A stretch of DNA of 64,000 nucleotides from JAJKIV01 sp036741775 (GTDB taxonomy: Bacteria; Gemmatimonadota; Gemmatimonadetes; Gemmatimonadales; Gemmatimonadaceae), in the NCBI GenBank assembly GCA_036741775.1, contig DAINRQ010000029.1:3042-67041 (forward strand). The letters are read 5' to 3'. Below the pieces are notes generated by a model. It searched no databases. It saw only the letters and a program-made list of their open reading frames with translations, and was not told the origin of the DNA. Shown here piece by piece: positions 43,593 to 52,374 of the stretch. The translations under genes were made by a program, and so were the position numbers. Every line of letters begins with the position of its first letter. Position 1 is the first letter of the stretch.

Positions 43593-45705
43593 GCAGCTGA
43601 CTCGTGCGCTGCGCCTGGTACTGGCTAACCACCCGAAAGAAAAGTGCTCGCGTCGGCTGGTACTCCACCTTCACTCGCGGAATCACCGTCCGCGCGTACT
43701 CCGACCCGTCGTACTCCCGGTCGATCTTCGAGTATTGCAGGCTCCCCTCTGCCCGCACGCTGACCGTTGGTCGCAGCGTTAGGCTCCCCGTCGCCCGGAG
43801 CTCCGCTCCCTCGGACCCTTCGGCGAAGATCGCCGTCGCGTCTCGCGCCAACGTCACTGACGCATTGAACAGCCGAAACGTCGGCGTGTTGATCGTCACC
43901 GACAGCTGCATGAGCCCCGAGATCGCATCCTCCTGGAGCACGTACGGTTGGAGCTGGTCGGGACCGACGATGAAGAGGCCGGTGTACGTCCGCGGGTCGA
44001 GCGTGAAAAACTCGCGCCCCGTGTTCACGGAACCACCCCACCCCCCGCGCAGGCGGAACATCAGGTTCACGGACTCGCCGCCCTCGTACGCGTCATCCAG
44101 CTTGAAGTCGTCGTAGAGCCAGAGGCGGTTCGGCCCGAAGAACATCGTGATGTTCTCGACGCGCGCCCCCGGCTTGCCATAGTACGACAACCGGTTGAAT
44201 GCCCTCGCCTGAATCGTCCCGTTCCGCGGCACGAACCCCGACCGGCTCACGAACTCGTCGGACATGCCGTTGAACTGATAGTTGAACCCCCACGAGCGGC
44301 CGGTACGATCGAACTCCGCCTTCCAGACCGGCGCCACCTTCATGTCCGACGTGCCGAACACGCGCGGGTCTTTCGTCCACGAGCCGCCCAACTGCGACTC
44401 GAAGTAATACATGCGCCCGAATACGTACCGCACGTCACCGGCGACGACGGTGTTTGTCGTGTCGCCTGCACGTCGGTCGGTGATCGTTAGGGCCGCCGTC
44501 GAGTTCCCGCCGAAGTCGCGGCGCAGACGCGCAATGTTGAACAGCGCCTTGTCACAATCCGGCTTGAATTCGACCACGTCGCCCATGATCGTCGGACATG
44601 GCGTGTCGTCGAGCGCCGACAGGTAGGCGACGCTGATGGCGCCGAGCTTCCCCGTCACCTTCGCGCCCGCGACCGGCGACGCGATCTGCCGAGTGTACAC
44701 GAGCTGGTTCGGCGTATTGAACAGCTCGATCCCCTCGAGAAAGAACGGACGCTTCTCGGCGAAAAAGAGCGCAAATCGCTCGTTCACCGTCACGAGCCCC
44801 GCATCCGACTCCACCTGCGAGAAATCCGGCTTCACCGTCGCATCGAGCGTCACCGCCGGGAGCGCGAGCTTGAGGTTCACGCCCGCGTCCGGGTTCACAT
44901 CCTCACGGTCGAAGCTGCCGGTCACGCTCCGGGCGCCATCCCACCGCGCCGTCACGAACGGCTGCACCTCCGTCGTGATCCCGCGCTCGATGTCCCTGAT
45001 CCCCGTGAGCGTCCCGGCCTCACTGAGAAAGCTCGCCGTCGCCCGGCGCGCGTCCGTCCACGTGTCCTCGAACCCGCTCGCCTGCACGTTCCGCACGACG
45101 TTCACCCCCCACGTCTGCGGCTCGCTCGTCGGGAAGCGCAAACTCTTGAACGGAATCCGCACCTCGACCACGTATCCACTGTCGGTCACCTGCCCCTTCG
45201 AGTCGAAACGGAAGTCCGGGTTCCAGTCGACGTTCCCGCCGAACATGTTCCCCGCGCTCGCGGCCCCTTCGGTCCGCATCCCGTCGCCCTGGGCACCTAA
45301 CGGGTTCACGACGAAGAAGAACGCGCGCCGCTTGTCGTTGAACGTGTCGAGATAGATCGTGATGCGGTCGTCGTTCTCGAGGTTGTCGCGGTCGGCGATC
45401 GTCGCCCGGATAGACGCGGGGTTCTTCGTGTAGGCAAGGATCCCGAAATAAATCGCATCCTGCGAATAAAACGCCCGCGCTTCGGTGCGCTCCTCGGCCG
45501 GGCGGCTGTCGACGGGCTGGTATTGCTGAAAGCCGGTCAGGCGCACGGCCTGCCCCCAAACCGGCTCGCTGAGCGACCCGTCAACGGTCACCTCGGCGGC
45601 AATTCGCGGGATCGCGACCGCCGGACGACCGGTACCCTCATACGACTGGCCAGGCGCAACGGTCTGTGCGCTGGCGACTTGCAAGAGAATTAAGGTGGCG
45701 AGCAT
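43363..45705 (-). CDS. DUF5916 outer-membrane protein with CBM9-like domain
   Basis: The 780-residue product has a signal peptide (MLATLILLQVASAQT). A family 9 carbohydrate-binding-like domain spans residues about 25-220: EVTVDGSLSEPVWGQA, DRDNLENDDRITIYLDTFND, YVVEVRIPFKSLRFP. A long beta-strand-rich C-terminus typical of DUF5916 follows, ending FVKVAYQWRR with the aromatic outer-membrane signature. The role of the family is unknown. The ATG at 45705 was chosen for the signal peptide. Confidence 0.88.
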   Translation of the reverse strand: MLATLILLQVASAQTVAPGQSYEGTGRPAVAIPRIAAEVTVDGSLSEPVWGQAVRLTGFQQYQPVDSRPAEERTEARAFYSQDAIYFGILAYTKNPASIRATIADRDNLENDDRITIYLDTFNDKRRAFFFVVNPLGAQGDGMRTEGAASAGNMFGGNVDWNPDFRFDSKGQVTDSGYVVEVRIPFKSLRFPTSEPQTWGVNVVRNVQASGFEDTWTDARRATASFLSEAGTLTGIRDIERGITTEVQPFVTARWDGARSVTGSFDREDVNPDAGVNLKLALPAVTLDATVKPDFSQVESDAGLVTVNERFALFFAEKRPFFLEGIELFNTPNQLVYTRQIASPVAGAKVTGKLGAISVAYLSALDDTPCPTIMGDVVEFKPDCDKALFNIARLRRDFGGNSTAALTITDRRAGDTTNTVVAGDVRYVFGRMYYFESQLGGSWTKDPRVFGTSDMKVAPVWKAEFDRTGRSWGFNYQFNGMSDEFVSRSGFVPRNGTIQARAFNRLSYYGKPGARVENITMFFGPNRLWLYDDFKLDDAYEGGESVNLMFRLRGGWGGSVNTGREFFTLDPRTYTGLFIVGPDQLQPYVLQEDAISGLMQLSVTINTPTFRLFNASVTLARDATAIFAEGSEGAELRATGSLTLRPTVSVRAEGSLQYSKIDREYDGSEYARTVIPRVKVEYQPTRALFFRVVSQYQAQRTSQLLTPWGQEIFRQDGTPVGGGEVGALQTDWLVSYEPTPGTVAFFGYGDTRTGFETSKFSDLERQRDGFFVKVAYQWRR

Positions 45706-45812
45706 GGGGCCCAATCTAGCGCGGGCCCGCCGAGGCGGCTCATCCGGACGTTGTGAGAATGATGTGAGAGTGGCAACCTTGGTGTCAGCCGCCATCTCCT
45801 ACTCATCGCCCG

Positions 45813-46265
45813 ATGACAGCGATCGACCGTGTTCTGGAAGCGTGCCTCTACGCCGCCGACCTCGACGCGGCCGAGCGGTTCTACGTCCAGGTGCTCGGCC
45901 TCGAGCGCTATTCGAGCGTTCCGGGGAGGCACGTGTTCTTCCACTGCGGCGACGGCATGTTCCTCGTCTTCAACCCGGAGCGCACGAGCGGCGAAGCGTC
46001 GGTCGTCGGCGGAGCGATCGTTCCGACCCACGGCGCGACCGGCCCCGGACACGTCGCCTTCGCCATTCCCGACGCCGAGATCCCCGCGTGGCGCACCCGC
46101 CTCGAGCAGGCGGGTGTCACCATCGAGTCGGAGGTGACGTGGCCGCGCGGCGGTCGATCGCTCTACTTCCGCGACCCGGCCGGCAATTGCGTGGAGCTCG
46201 CGTCACCGAAGCTCTGGGGTTTCCGAGACCCACCGTTAGGCAGCGATGGCTCGGCGGACGCCTGA
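45813..46265 (+). CDS. VOC (glyoxalase-fold) protein
   Basis: The 150-residue product has the full VOC pattern: RVLEACLYAADLDAAERFYV, LERYSSVPGRHVFFHCGDGM, GPGHVAFAIPDAEIPAWRTR and the closing SLYFRDPAGNCVELASP. The last motif carries the usual metal-binding Glu. It is closest to the fosfomycin-resistance/dioxygenase-like branch, but the activity cannot be read from the sequence. It diverges from the DUF5916 gene. Confidence 0.85.
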   Translation: MTAIDRVLEACLYAADLDAAERFYVQVLGLERYSSVPGRHVFFHCGDGMFLVFNPERTSGEASVVGGAIVPTHGATGPGHVAFAIPDAEIPAWRTRLEQAGVTIESEVTWPRGGRSLYFRDPAGNCVELASPKLWGFRDPPLGSDGSADA

Positions 46266-46289
46266 CCGGCGCTCCCGCCTCGGATCGCC

Positions 46290-46499
46290 TCAGTCCTTGC
46301 TCCGCTTGTCGATCACCGACCCACCCGACCCCTGGCTCCCGAACCCCGCTGAGCCGCGGCCTCCCTCGCGCTCCGTACCGCGCGAGACATCGGGCTCTAC
46401 GTTCGCGTCGTCCACTCGTTGCTCCTCGGATCCACCACGGCCGTGCGTACCATGCGCTTTCTGATCCGCACTGTCCCGGTCGGTACGTCGTTCAGCCAT
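46290..46499 (-). CDS. Small hydrophilic protein of unknown function
   Basis: The 69-residue product is highly charged and glycine-rich (AERRTDRDSADQKAHG, GSAGFGSQGSGGSVIDKRSK) with no hydrophobic segment, and is probably disordered. GGAGG lies 5 bases before the ATG at 46499, which supports real translation. I recognise no family. Confidence 0.6.
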   Translation of the reverse strand: MAERRTDRDSADQKAHGTHGRGGSEEQRVDDANVEPDVSRGTEREGGRGSAGFGSQGSGGSVIDKRSKD

Positions 46500-46591
46500 A
46501 ACGCCTCCACTCGATGAGAGGGCATCGGATGGGGCATACGGCGTGCCCTCGGTGCTCGCTCGGCACTCGACAATCGCGACGGTGACGCATC

Positions 46592-47086
46592 ATGCCGTCG
46601 CTCCTCGCCGTCGACGTTGGCATTCGCACCGGACTCGCCGCCTACCGCGACGATGGTCGCCTCATCTGGTATCGCTCACAGAACTTCGGCGCCGCCGCCC
46701 GACTCAAGCGGGCCATCCCCGCGCTCCTTCACGAAGCGTTCGACCCCACGTACGTCGTCCTCGAGGGTGGCGGGCCGCTCGCCGACCACTGGACGACGCT
46801 GAGCGAGCGGCACGGAGCACGCGTGCGCCGCGTCAGCGCCGAAGAATGGCGGATGCTCTTTCTCCTGTCGCGCGAGCAGCGTTCTGGCGAACAGGCCAAG
46901 CGCATGGCAGACTCGGTGGCTCGCCGGGTGATCGAATGGTCGAACGCCCCGAGGCCGACCTCACTCCGTCATGATGCCGCCGAAGCCATCCTCATCGGGA
47001 TGTGGGGCGTCGTGAACCACGCGCGCTGGCTCGAGACCCTCCCGAAAGAGCTCGGCGGTACGCCACTACCGCAACGGAAGCCGTAG
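46592..47086 (+). CDS. Stand-alone RuvC/RNase H-fold protein
   Basis: The 164-residue product matches the RuvC-like nuclease outline: SLLAVDVGIRTGLAAY (first Asp on strand 1), DPTYVVLEGGGPLADHW (Glu after strand 4) and the C-terminal LRHDAAEAILIGMWG with His and Asp. These positions correspond to the D-E-(H)D catalytic set of Holliday-junction resolvases. It is not the housekeeping ruvC (no ruvAB nearby, different sequence). It overlaps the convergent kinase gene by 21 bases. Confidence 0.7.
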   Translation: MPSLLAVDVGIRTGLAAYRDDGRLIWYRSQNFGAAARLKRAIPALLHEAFDPTYVVLEGGGPLADHWTTLSERHGARVRRVSAEEWRMLFLLSREQRSGEQAKRMADSVARRVIEWSNAPRPTSLRHDAAEAILIGMWGVVNHARWLETLPKELGGTPLPQRKP

Positions 47087-48466
47087 ACGCGCGCGAACGC
47101 CGGTCCGATCCGCGCGGTTCACGAGCGTCAGCACCCCGTCGTGTGCCTCGGCGATCTGGCGGCTGAGGGCCAGGCCGATCCCCGTTCCGTTAGGCTTGGT
47201 CGTGAAGAACGGCACGAACAGGTTGGCGGTGTCGCTCAGCCCGTGCCCTTCGTCGTCCACGTCCACGACGAGTGACGCGTCGTCCGCCGTCCACGACACG
47301 CGAACCCCGCCGCCGGTGTCCGCGACCGCGTCCACCGCGTTGCGGACGATGTTGATGAGAAGCTGGTCGAGCTGGTCGCGATCCGCGTTGACAGTCGTGG
47401 GCGGCCCCGGACACACCGTCACGGTAACGCGTTCCTCGAGATCGACGACGTGCCGCACCCAGCTCTCCACATCCACCGGCCGCCGCACCGGCTTCGGAAG
47501 TTGTGCGAGCCGCGCGTAGGCCTGGAGGAATCGACTCAGAGAGCCCGACCGCCCTTCGATGACGTCGAGCCCGTGCAGGACCTCGGGCTCCCAATCGGGC
47601 ATGCGCGGCTCGCGCCTGATGACACGCTGCAGGCTGCGCGCGATCGATTTGATGGGCGCGAGCGAGTTGTTGATCTCGTGACTCAGCACGCGCACGATCC
47701 GCTGCCACGCGAGCCGCTCCTCCTCACGCAGTACGTGGCTCACATCGGTCAGCACGAGCAGTTGATGCGGCAGCCCGTCCTGTCGGAACGCGCGGCGGCG
47801 AACGTCCCAGCGGCTCGTCCGCCCGTCGTGCGTCATCTCGAGCGTGCGCGGAGCTTCCTCGCGGAGGTAGACGCCGAGTCCGAGCGCGTCCGCATCGCGC
47901 CCGAGCAGGCGCTCGTACGGCTGACCAAGTACGCGCTCGCCTTCGCGATTGACGAGACGGAGCTTCCCGGCTGCGTCGAACGCGAAGATCGCCGAGTCGA
48001 TCTCGGTCATCACGGTACGAAGGAGCGCCGTCGCTTCCATCGCGCCGAGCCGCTGCGATTGCAGCGTGTTGCCGAGCGCATTGACCTCGGTCATCGCAAT
48101 GCCGAGCGCGTCGTGCTCGTTCGCGCCGGCACCTCGCACGGAGAAGTCGCCCTCCCGGAGCGCGGAGAGCAGGTTCGAGAGGGTCTGCAGCGGCCGCACG
48201 ACGCGTTCGCGCGCGAGCGCCGCCGCTGCCAGCCACGCGACACCGACGAGCACGCTCAACGTCCACCGGACCTCGATCCCGTGCTCGCCGGTCCAGAGCC
48301 AGACGAGCGAGATCACGACGCCCGGCAGCCCGCCCCCGAGGACGATGAGTGGGAGCCTGACCTCGAGCGGCAGGCGTGATGCCGTCCTGTTCCCGGTTGC
48401 CGGCGCCCGGTTCCCGACGCCGACCGATTCCCGATTCCCGATTCCCGATTCCCGATTAGAGGCCAT
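47066..48466 (-). CDS. NtrB-type sensor histidine kinase with heptamer repeats at its 5' end
   Basis: The 466-residue product has two TM segments (LPLIVLGGGLPGVVISLVWL; TLSVLVGVAWLAAAALA), a HAMP-like linker (VVRPLQTLSNLLSALREGDF), a PAS region (DSAIFAFDAAGKLRLVNREG) and a kinase core. The His is in VLSHEINNSLAPIKS (about residue 263), with NIVRNAVDAV and TKPNGTGIGLALSRQIAEA in the ATPase. The ATG at 48466 overlaps the end of the response-regulator gene by 11 bases. The first 14 residues (ASNRESGIGNRES) come from four AATCGGG heptamers, so the reading frame depends on their number. Confidence 0.9.
   Translation of the reverse strand: MASNRESGIGNRESVGVGNRAPATGNRTASRLPLEVRLPLIVLGGGLPGVVISLVWLWTGEHGIEVRWTLSVLVGVAWLAAAALARERVVRPLQTLSNLLSALREGDFSVRGAGANEHDALGIAMTEVNALGNTLQSQRLGAMEATALLRTVMTEIDSAIFAFDAAGKLRLVNREGERVLGQPYERLLGRDADALGLGVYLREEAPRTLEMTHDGRTSRWDVRRRAFRQDGLPHQLLVLTDVSHVLREEERLAWQRIVRVLSHEINNSLAPIKSIARSLQRVIRREPRMPDWEPEVLHGLDVIEGRSGSLSRFLQAYARLAQLPKPVRRPVDVESWVRHVVDLEERVTVTVCPGPPTTVNADRDQLDQLLINIVRNAVDAVADTGGGVRVSWTADDASLVVDVDDEGHGLSDTANLFVPFFTTKPNGTGIGLALSRQIAEAHDGVLTLVNRADRTGVRARLRLPLR
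48426..48453. repeat. Four-copy GATTCCC (AATCGGG) heptamer array inside a kinase gene
   Basis: Four perfect tandem copies of GATTCCC lie within the first 14 codons of the histidine kinase, followed upstream in the plus sense by degenerate GTTCCCG and GGTTGCC units to about 48390. Seven is not a multiple of three, so gain or loss of one unit shifts the frame. Confidence 0.9.
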
Positions 48467-49835
48467 GCTGCTGAATCCGCCGGTACAATGCACTCCGGCT
48501 CATACCTAACGATTCAGCCGCCTGAACGACGTTGCCGCCGTGTCGCGCCAGCGCCTGCTCGATGATGTACTTCTCCGCCTCGTCCATCGTCATTCCCGAG
48601 AGGTCCGCACCGCTGCCGGCCGCAGCCGCCCTGAGGCCGAGGTCCTCGCTCGTGATCACGCCCGCGCGCGCCATGAGGACGCCGCGCTCCACCGCGTGCT
48701 GTAGCTCGCGGACGTTGCCAGTCCATGCGTGTGTCTGCATCGCGGCGGCTGCGTCGTCGTCGAAACCGTGGATCTCCTTGCGGTATCGCGCCGCGTACTG
48801 GGCGAGAAAGTGGGTCGCGAGTCGGGCAATGTCGTCGCGGCGGTCGCGCAGTGGCGGAAGGCGGATCTCCACCGTGTTGAGCCGGTAGAGGAGGTCTTCG
48901 CGAAAGCGTCCCGCGGCGATCTCCGCGTGGATGTCCGCGTTCGTCGCCGCGAGCACCCGCACGTCCGCGCGCAACGTCCGCGACGATCCCACGCGCTGAA
49001 ACTCACCCGTCTGCAGCACGCGCAACAACTTCGCCTGCAGCTTCGCCGCCATGTTCGCGATCTCGTCGAGGAAGAGCGTGCCCCCGTCGGCGAGCTCGAA
49101 GCATCCCACCCGGTCGGCCTTCGCGTCCGTGAACGCGCCCTTCACGTGGCCGAACAGCTCGCTCTCGGCCACACCTTCCGAGAGGCCGCCCGCGTTTACC
49201 GTGATGAGGGGGCGCGAGGCGCGATGGGAGCCGGCGTGCAGGCGCTGCGCGACGACCTCCTTTCCCGTCCCGTGCTCGCCGGTGATGAGCACGTTCGCGT
49301 CGGACGCCGCGACCCGGTCGATGAGCTCGAGCACCGGCTGCATCGCCCGCGAACCAGCGATGAGCGGCGCCACGTTAGGCACGAGACGACGGTTCTCGGT
49401 CGCGAGCCGCTCATTCGCGCGCCGGGCACGCGCGAGCTCCACCTGCGCCCGGATGATCGCTACGAGCCGCTCGTCGTCCCACGGCTTCTCGATGTAGTCG
49501 GCCGCGCCACGCCGTATCGCCTCGACCGCCCCCTGCACGCTGCCGTACGCCGTCATGACGATGACGGGCAGCGTCGCATCCATCGCCCGGAGTCGGGCGA
49601 GCACGTCCAGCCCCTCGCGCCCTGACGTCGTGTCGCGCGCGTAGTTGAGGTCCATGAGCACCGCGTCGAGCGACTGCCCCTCGACCGCCTTCACGATCTC
49701 GACGGGCCGGGCCGCGGTGACGACGCGGTAGCCCTCCTCCTTGAGCAGGAGCCGGAGCGCGTCGAGCACCGCGGGTTGATCATCCGCGATGAGGACGGAG
49801 GGATTGGGCGCTGATGACTGAGAGCTCGGAACCAC
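48456..49835 (-). CDS. NtrC-type sigma-54-dependent response regulator
   Basis: The 459-residue product has a receiver domain (residues about 10-130; phospho-acceptor Asp in VLMDLNYARD; MTAYGS; IEKPW). An AAA+ sigma-54 activator follows, with Walker A GEHGTGKEVV, the sigma-54 contact loop KGAFTDAKAD (GAFTDA, not the canonical GAFTGA) and Walker B GGTLFLDEIAN. It ends in a Fis-type HTH (NVVQAAESLGMSRSALYRRI). It is encoded after two orphan permeases and before its kinase. A GTG at 49835 is the most likely start; longer starts exist. Confidence 0.92.
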   Translation of the reverse strand: MVPSSQSSAPNPSVLIADDQPAVLDALRLLLKEEGYRVVTAARPVEIVKAVEGQSLDAVLMDLNYARDTTSGREGLDVLARLRAMDATLPVIVMTAYGSVQGAVEAIRRGAADYIEKPWDDERLVAIIRAQVELARARRANERLATENRRLVPNVAPLIAGSRAMQPVLELIDRVAASDANVLITGEHGTGKEVVAQRLHAGSHRASRPLITVNAGGLSEGVAESELFGHVKGAFTDAKADRVGCFELADGGTLFLDEIANMAAKLQAKLLRVLQTGEFQRVGSSRTLRADVRVLAATNADIHAEIAAGRFREDLLYRLNTVEIRLPPLRDRRDDIARLATHFLAQYAARYRKEIHGFDDDAAAAMQTHAWTGNVRELQHAVERGVLMARAGVITSEDLGLRAAAAGSGADLSGMTMDEAEKYIIEQALARHGGNVVQAAESLGMSRSALYRRIQQHGL

Positions 49836-49914
49836 GCGGGGCAGGATCGAGGACGTGACCGGTACGTATTGCCGACGGAGGCGTGCAGTCAATATCGCTC
49901 GCCCTCGGCCCGCT

Positions 49915-52314
49915 TCACTCGCCCCGCAGTGCTCCCAGGAGATCCGTCCTGGCCGCGCGGCGAGCCGGCATCCAGCTCGCCAGCACCGCCACGCCGAGCA
50001 GAATCGCCGACACACCGATGAGCGTCGGCACATGGGTCGCCGTCACTCCGAATAGCATCCCGCGCATTCCGCGACCGATTGCAATGGCGCCCACAACGCC
50101 AATGACGACCCCGAGTAGCGTCAATCGCACCCCTTGTCCGATGACGAGCCGCCTGACGTCGCTCCCCTGTGCGCCGAGCGCGAGACGAATGCCGATCTCG
50201 TGGCGGCGCTCCGCGACCGTGTACGCGATCAAGCCGTACACGCCCACGGTCGCCAGTACGAGCGCCATGAGGGCGAACACTCCGATCATTCCGCCGCTCA
50301 GCCGCTGCGCGAGCAGCGACCGAGATACCCGCTCCCGCATCGTCGCGATGTCGTACACGGGGATCGACGAGTCCACGCTACGTACGGCCTCGCGGACCGC
50401 GGCAGTCAGCGCGACCATGTCACCGGACCCGCGCACCACGAGACTCATCCCGCCGTCGGCGGCCTGAGCATACGAGAGGAACATCGTCGGCTGTACCGGC
50501 TCATCCAGCCCGTCGTACCTCACGTCTCCGACGACCCCGATGATCTCGGTCTGTTCGGTGCTCCCGCCGAGCCCGATGTGCCGGCCGACGATGTCGCCTT
50601 CGCCCGGGAAGAAGGTGCGCGCCCAGGCCTCCGAGACGACGACCACCTTCGGCGCGCCGGCGACATCGCGCGCGTCGAACGCGCGCCCCCGCTCGAGCGG
50701 GATGCCGAGCGCCTGGAAGTAGCCGGGCGTGACGCGCTCCCACCGCGAGGTGGGATCCTGCCCGGGCGCCGGCTCCGGCCGTCCCGGAATGCGGAAATTC
50801 GACGTGTTCGCGGACCCGCTGAGCGGCAACGCGCCCGCCGCGCCCGCGGCTTCGACGCCCGGCGTCTCCCGCAGCCGCGCGAGCACCGCGTCGTAGAACG
50901 TGGCCATCGCCTCACGCGACTGGTACCGCGGGCCAGCCAGCGTTAGGCGCGCCACGACGACACCATCCGCCGAAAACCCGGGCGACACCGCCTGGAGGCG
51001 CGCGAGGCTCGTCAACAGAAGTCCGGCGCCGGCCAGCAGAATGACCGCCAGCGCGACCTCCGCCACCACTAGCCCGCGCTGCGTCTGGCTCCCCCGAGCC
51101 GACCCGGCTCCGCGTACGCCAGTGGCCAACGACTCGCGCACGCTGCCGCGCGCGAGTCGAAGCGCCGGAACGACCCCCGCGATCACGCCGGTCACGACCG
51201 CAAGCCCGATCGTAAAGAGCAACGCTCGACCGCTCACCTCGATCGTCATCCAGGGCGGCAGCGGCATGGGTACCACCGCCTTAAGCAGCCGCACCTCCCA
51301 CAGCGAGAGGAGTGCCGCCACGACGCCGCCCGCCAGCGCGAGGACGACACTCTCCGTCAGCAACTGCCCCGTCAGTCGCCAGCTCGACGCGCCGAGCGCC
51401 TTGCGGACGGCGACTTCCCGCGCACGCCCTGACGCGCGTGCGAGCAGCAGGTTCGCGACGTTCGCACACGCGATGAGCAGCACGAACGCGACGGCGCCGA
51501 GGAACGTGTAGAGAAGCGTCGGACTCTCTCCGGCCATCACCTCCTGAATCGGGCGTGCGTTCACTCGCCACCCGGTGTTCGAGCCGGGATATGTCTGCTC
51601 GAGCCGCGTCGCGATCGCGTTGAGCTCCGTCGTACCGCGCTCCAGCGTCGCGCCGGGCGCGAGCCGTCCGACGGCCCGGAGGAACCGGCTGCCGCGGTGC
51701 AGCGCCTGCGAGTCCGGGGCGAAGGGCGCCCACAGCTCGACCTCCGGGGGGTAGGCGAAGCCCTTCGGCATGACGCCCACGACGGTGTACTGCCACCCGC
51801 CGAGCGACAACTCTCGGCCGATGACGGCGGGATCGGCCCCGAACCGCCGGCGCCAATACCCGTCGCTCAATACCACGACGCGCTCCCTACCTAACGTCTC
51901 CTCGTCGGCACTGAACGAGCGCCCGAGCTGCGGCCGGGCACCGAAGACTTTGAAGAAGTTCGTCGAGACGCGCGCGCCGGTCGCCCGCTCCGCCTGGGTC
52001 TCGGTCGCCAGGTTGAACGTCGCATGGCGGACGACGGCGATCTCCTCGAAGGCCTTGGCGCTCTCACGCCAGTCGAGCACGTCCGGGTAAGCGACGCTCG
52101 ACGCCATGAGCCCCTGGTCGCGGTTCTCGCCCTCGACGGAGACGATGCGCTCCGGCGCGTCGAACGGCGGGTCGCGCAGGAGAACCGCGTCGATCACGCT
52201 GAAGATCGCCGTGTTCACGCTGATGCCGAGCGCCAGTGTCAGCACGGCGGTGACGGTGAACGTGCGACTGCGCCCGAGCGCGCGCACTGCGTAGCGAAGA
52301 TCGTTGATGAGCAT
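49915..52314 (-). CDS. Orphan MacB/FtsX-type ABC permease (ADOP), no prefix domain
   Basis: The 799-residue product starts directly with NDLRYAVRALGRSRTFTVTA and the first TM helix (LTLALGISVNTAIF), so the prefix domain of the PadR-linked permeases is absent. The duplicated MacB layout follows: LLIACANVANLLLARASGRA, a second periplasmic unit and the terminal core LATVGVYGLIAYTVAERRHE. It ends 79 bases before the NtrC-type regulator gene on the same strand. The substrate is unknown and no ATPase is nearby. Confidence 0.93.
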   Translation of the reverse strand: MLINDLRYAVRALGRSRTFTVTAVLTLALGISVNTAIFSVIDAVLLRDPPFDAPERIVSVEGENRDQGLMASSVAYPDVLDWRESAKAFEEIAVVRHATFNLATETQAERATGARVSTNFFKVFGARPQLGRSFSADEETLGRERVVVLSDGYWRRRFGADPAVIGRELSLGGWQYTVVGVMPKGFAYPPEVELWAPFAPDSQALHRGSRFLRAVGRLAPGATLERGTTELNAIATRLEQTYPGSNTGWRVNARPIQEVMAGESPTLLYTFLGAVAFVLLIACANVANLLLARASGRAREVAVRKALGASSWRLTGQLLTESVVLALAGGVVAALLSLWEVRLLKAVVPMPLPPWMTIEVSGRALLFTIGLAVVTGVIAGVVPALRLARGSVRESLATGVRGAGSARGSQTQRGLVVAEVALAVILLAGAGLLLTSLARLQAVSPGFSADGVVVARLTLAGPRYQSREAMATFYDAVLARLRETPGVEAAGAAGALPLSGSANTSNFRIPGRPEPAPGQDPTSRWERVTPGYFQALGIPLERGRAFDARDVAGAPKVVVVSEAWARTFFPGEGDIVGRHIGLGGSTEQTEIIGVVGDVRYDGLDEPVQPTMFLSYAQAADGGMSLVVRGSGDMVALTAAVREAVRSVDSSIPVYDIATMRERVSRSLLAQRLSGGMIGVFALMALVLATVGVYGLIAYTVAERRHEIGIRLALGAQGSDVRRLVIGQGVRLTLLGVVIGVVGAIAIGRGMRGMLFGVTATHVPTLIGVSAILLGVAVLASWMPARRAARTDLLGALRGE

Positions 52315-52374
52315 ACGGAGACTCTCGCGATCTGTGCGTCACGAGGCCGCGGGACGCCCGCGGCCTCTTCGTTT

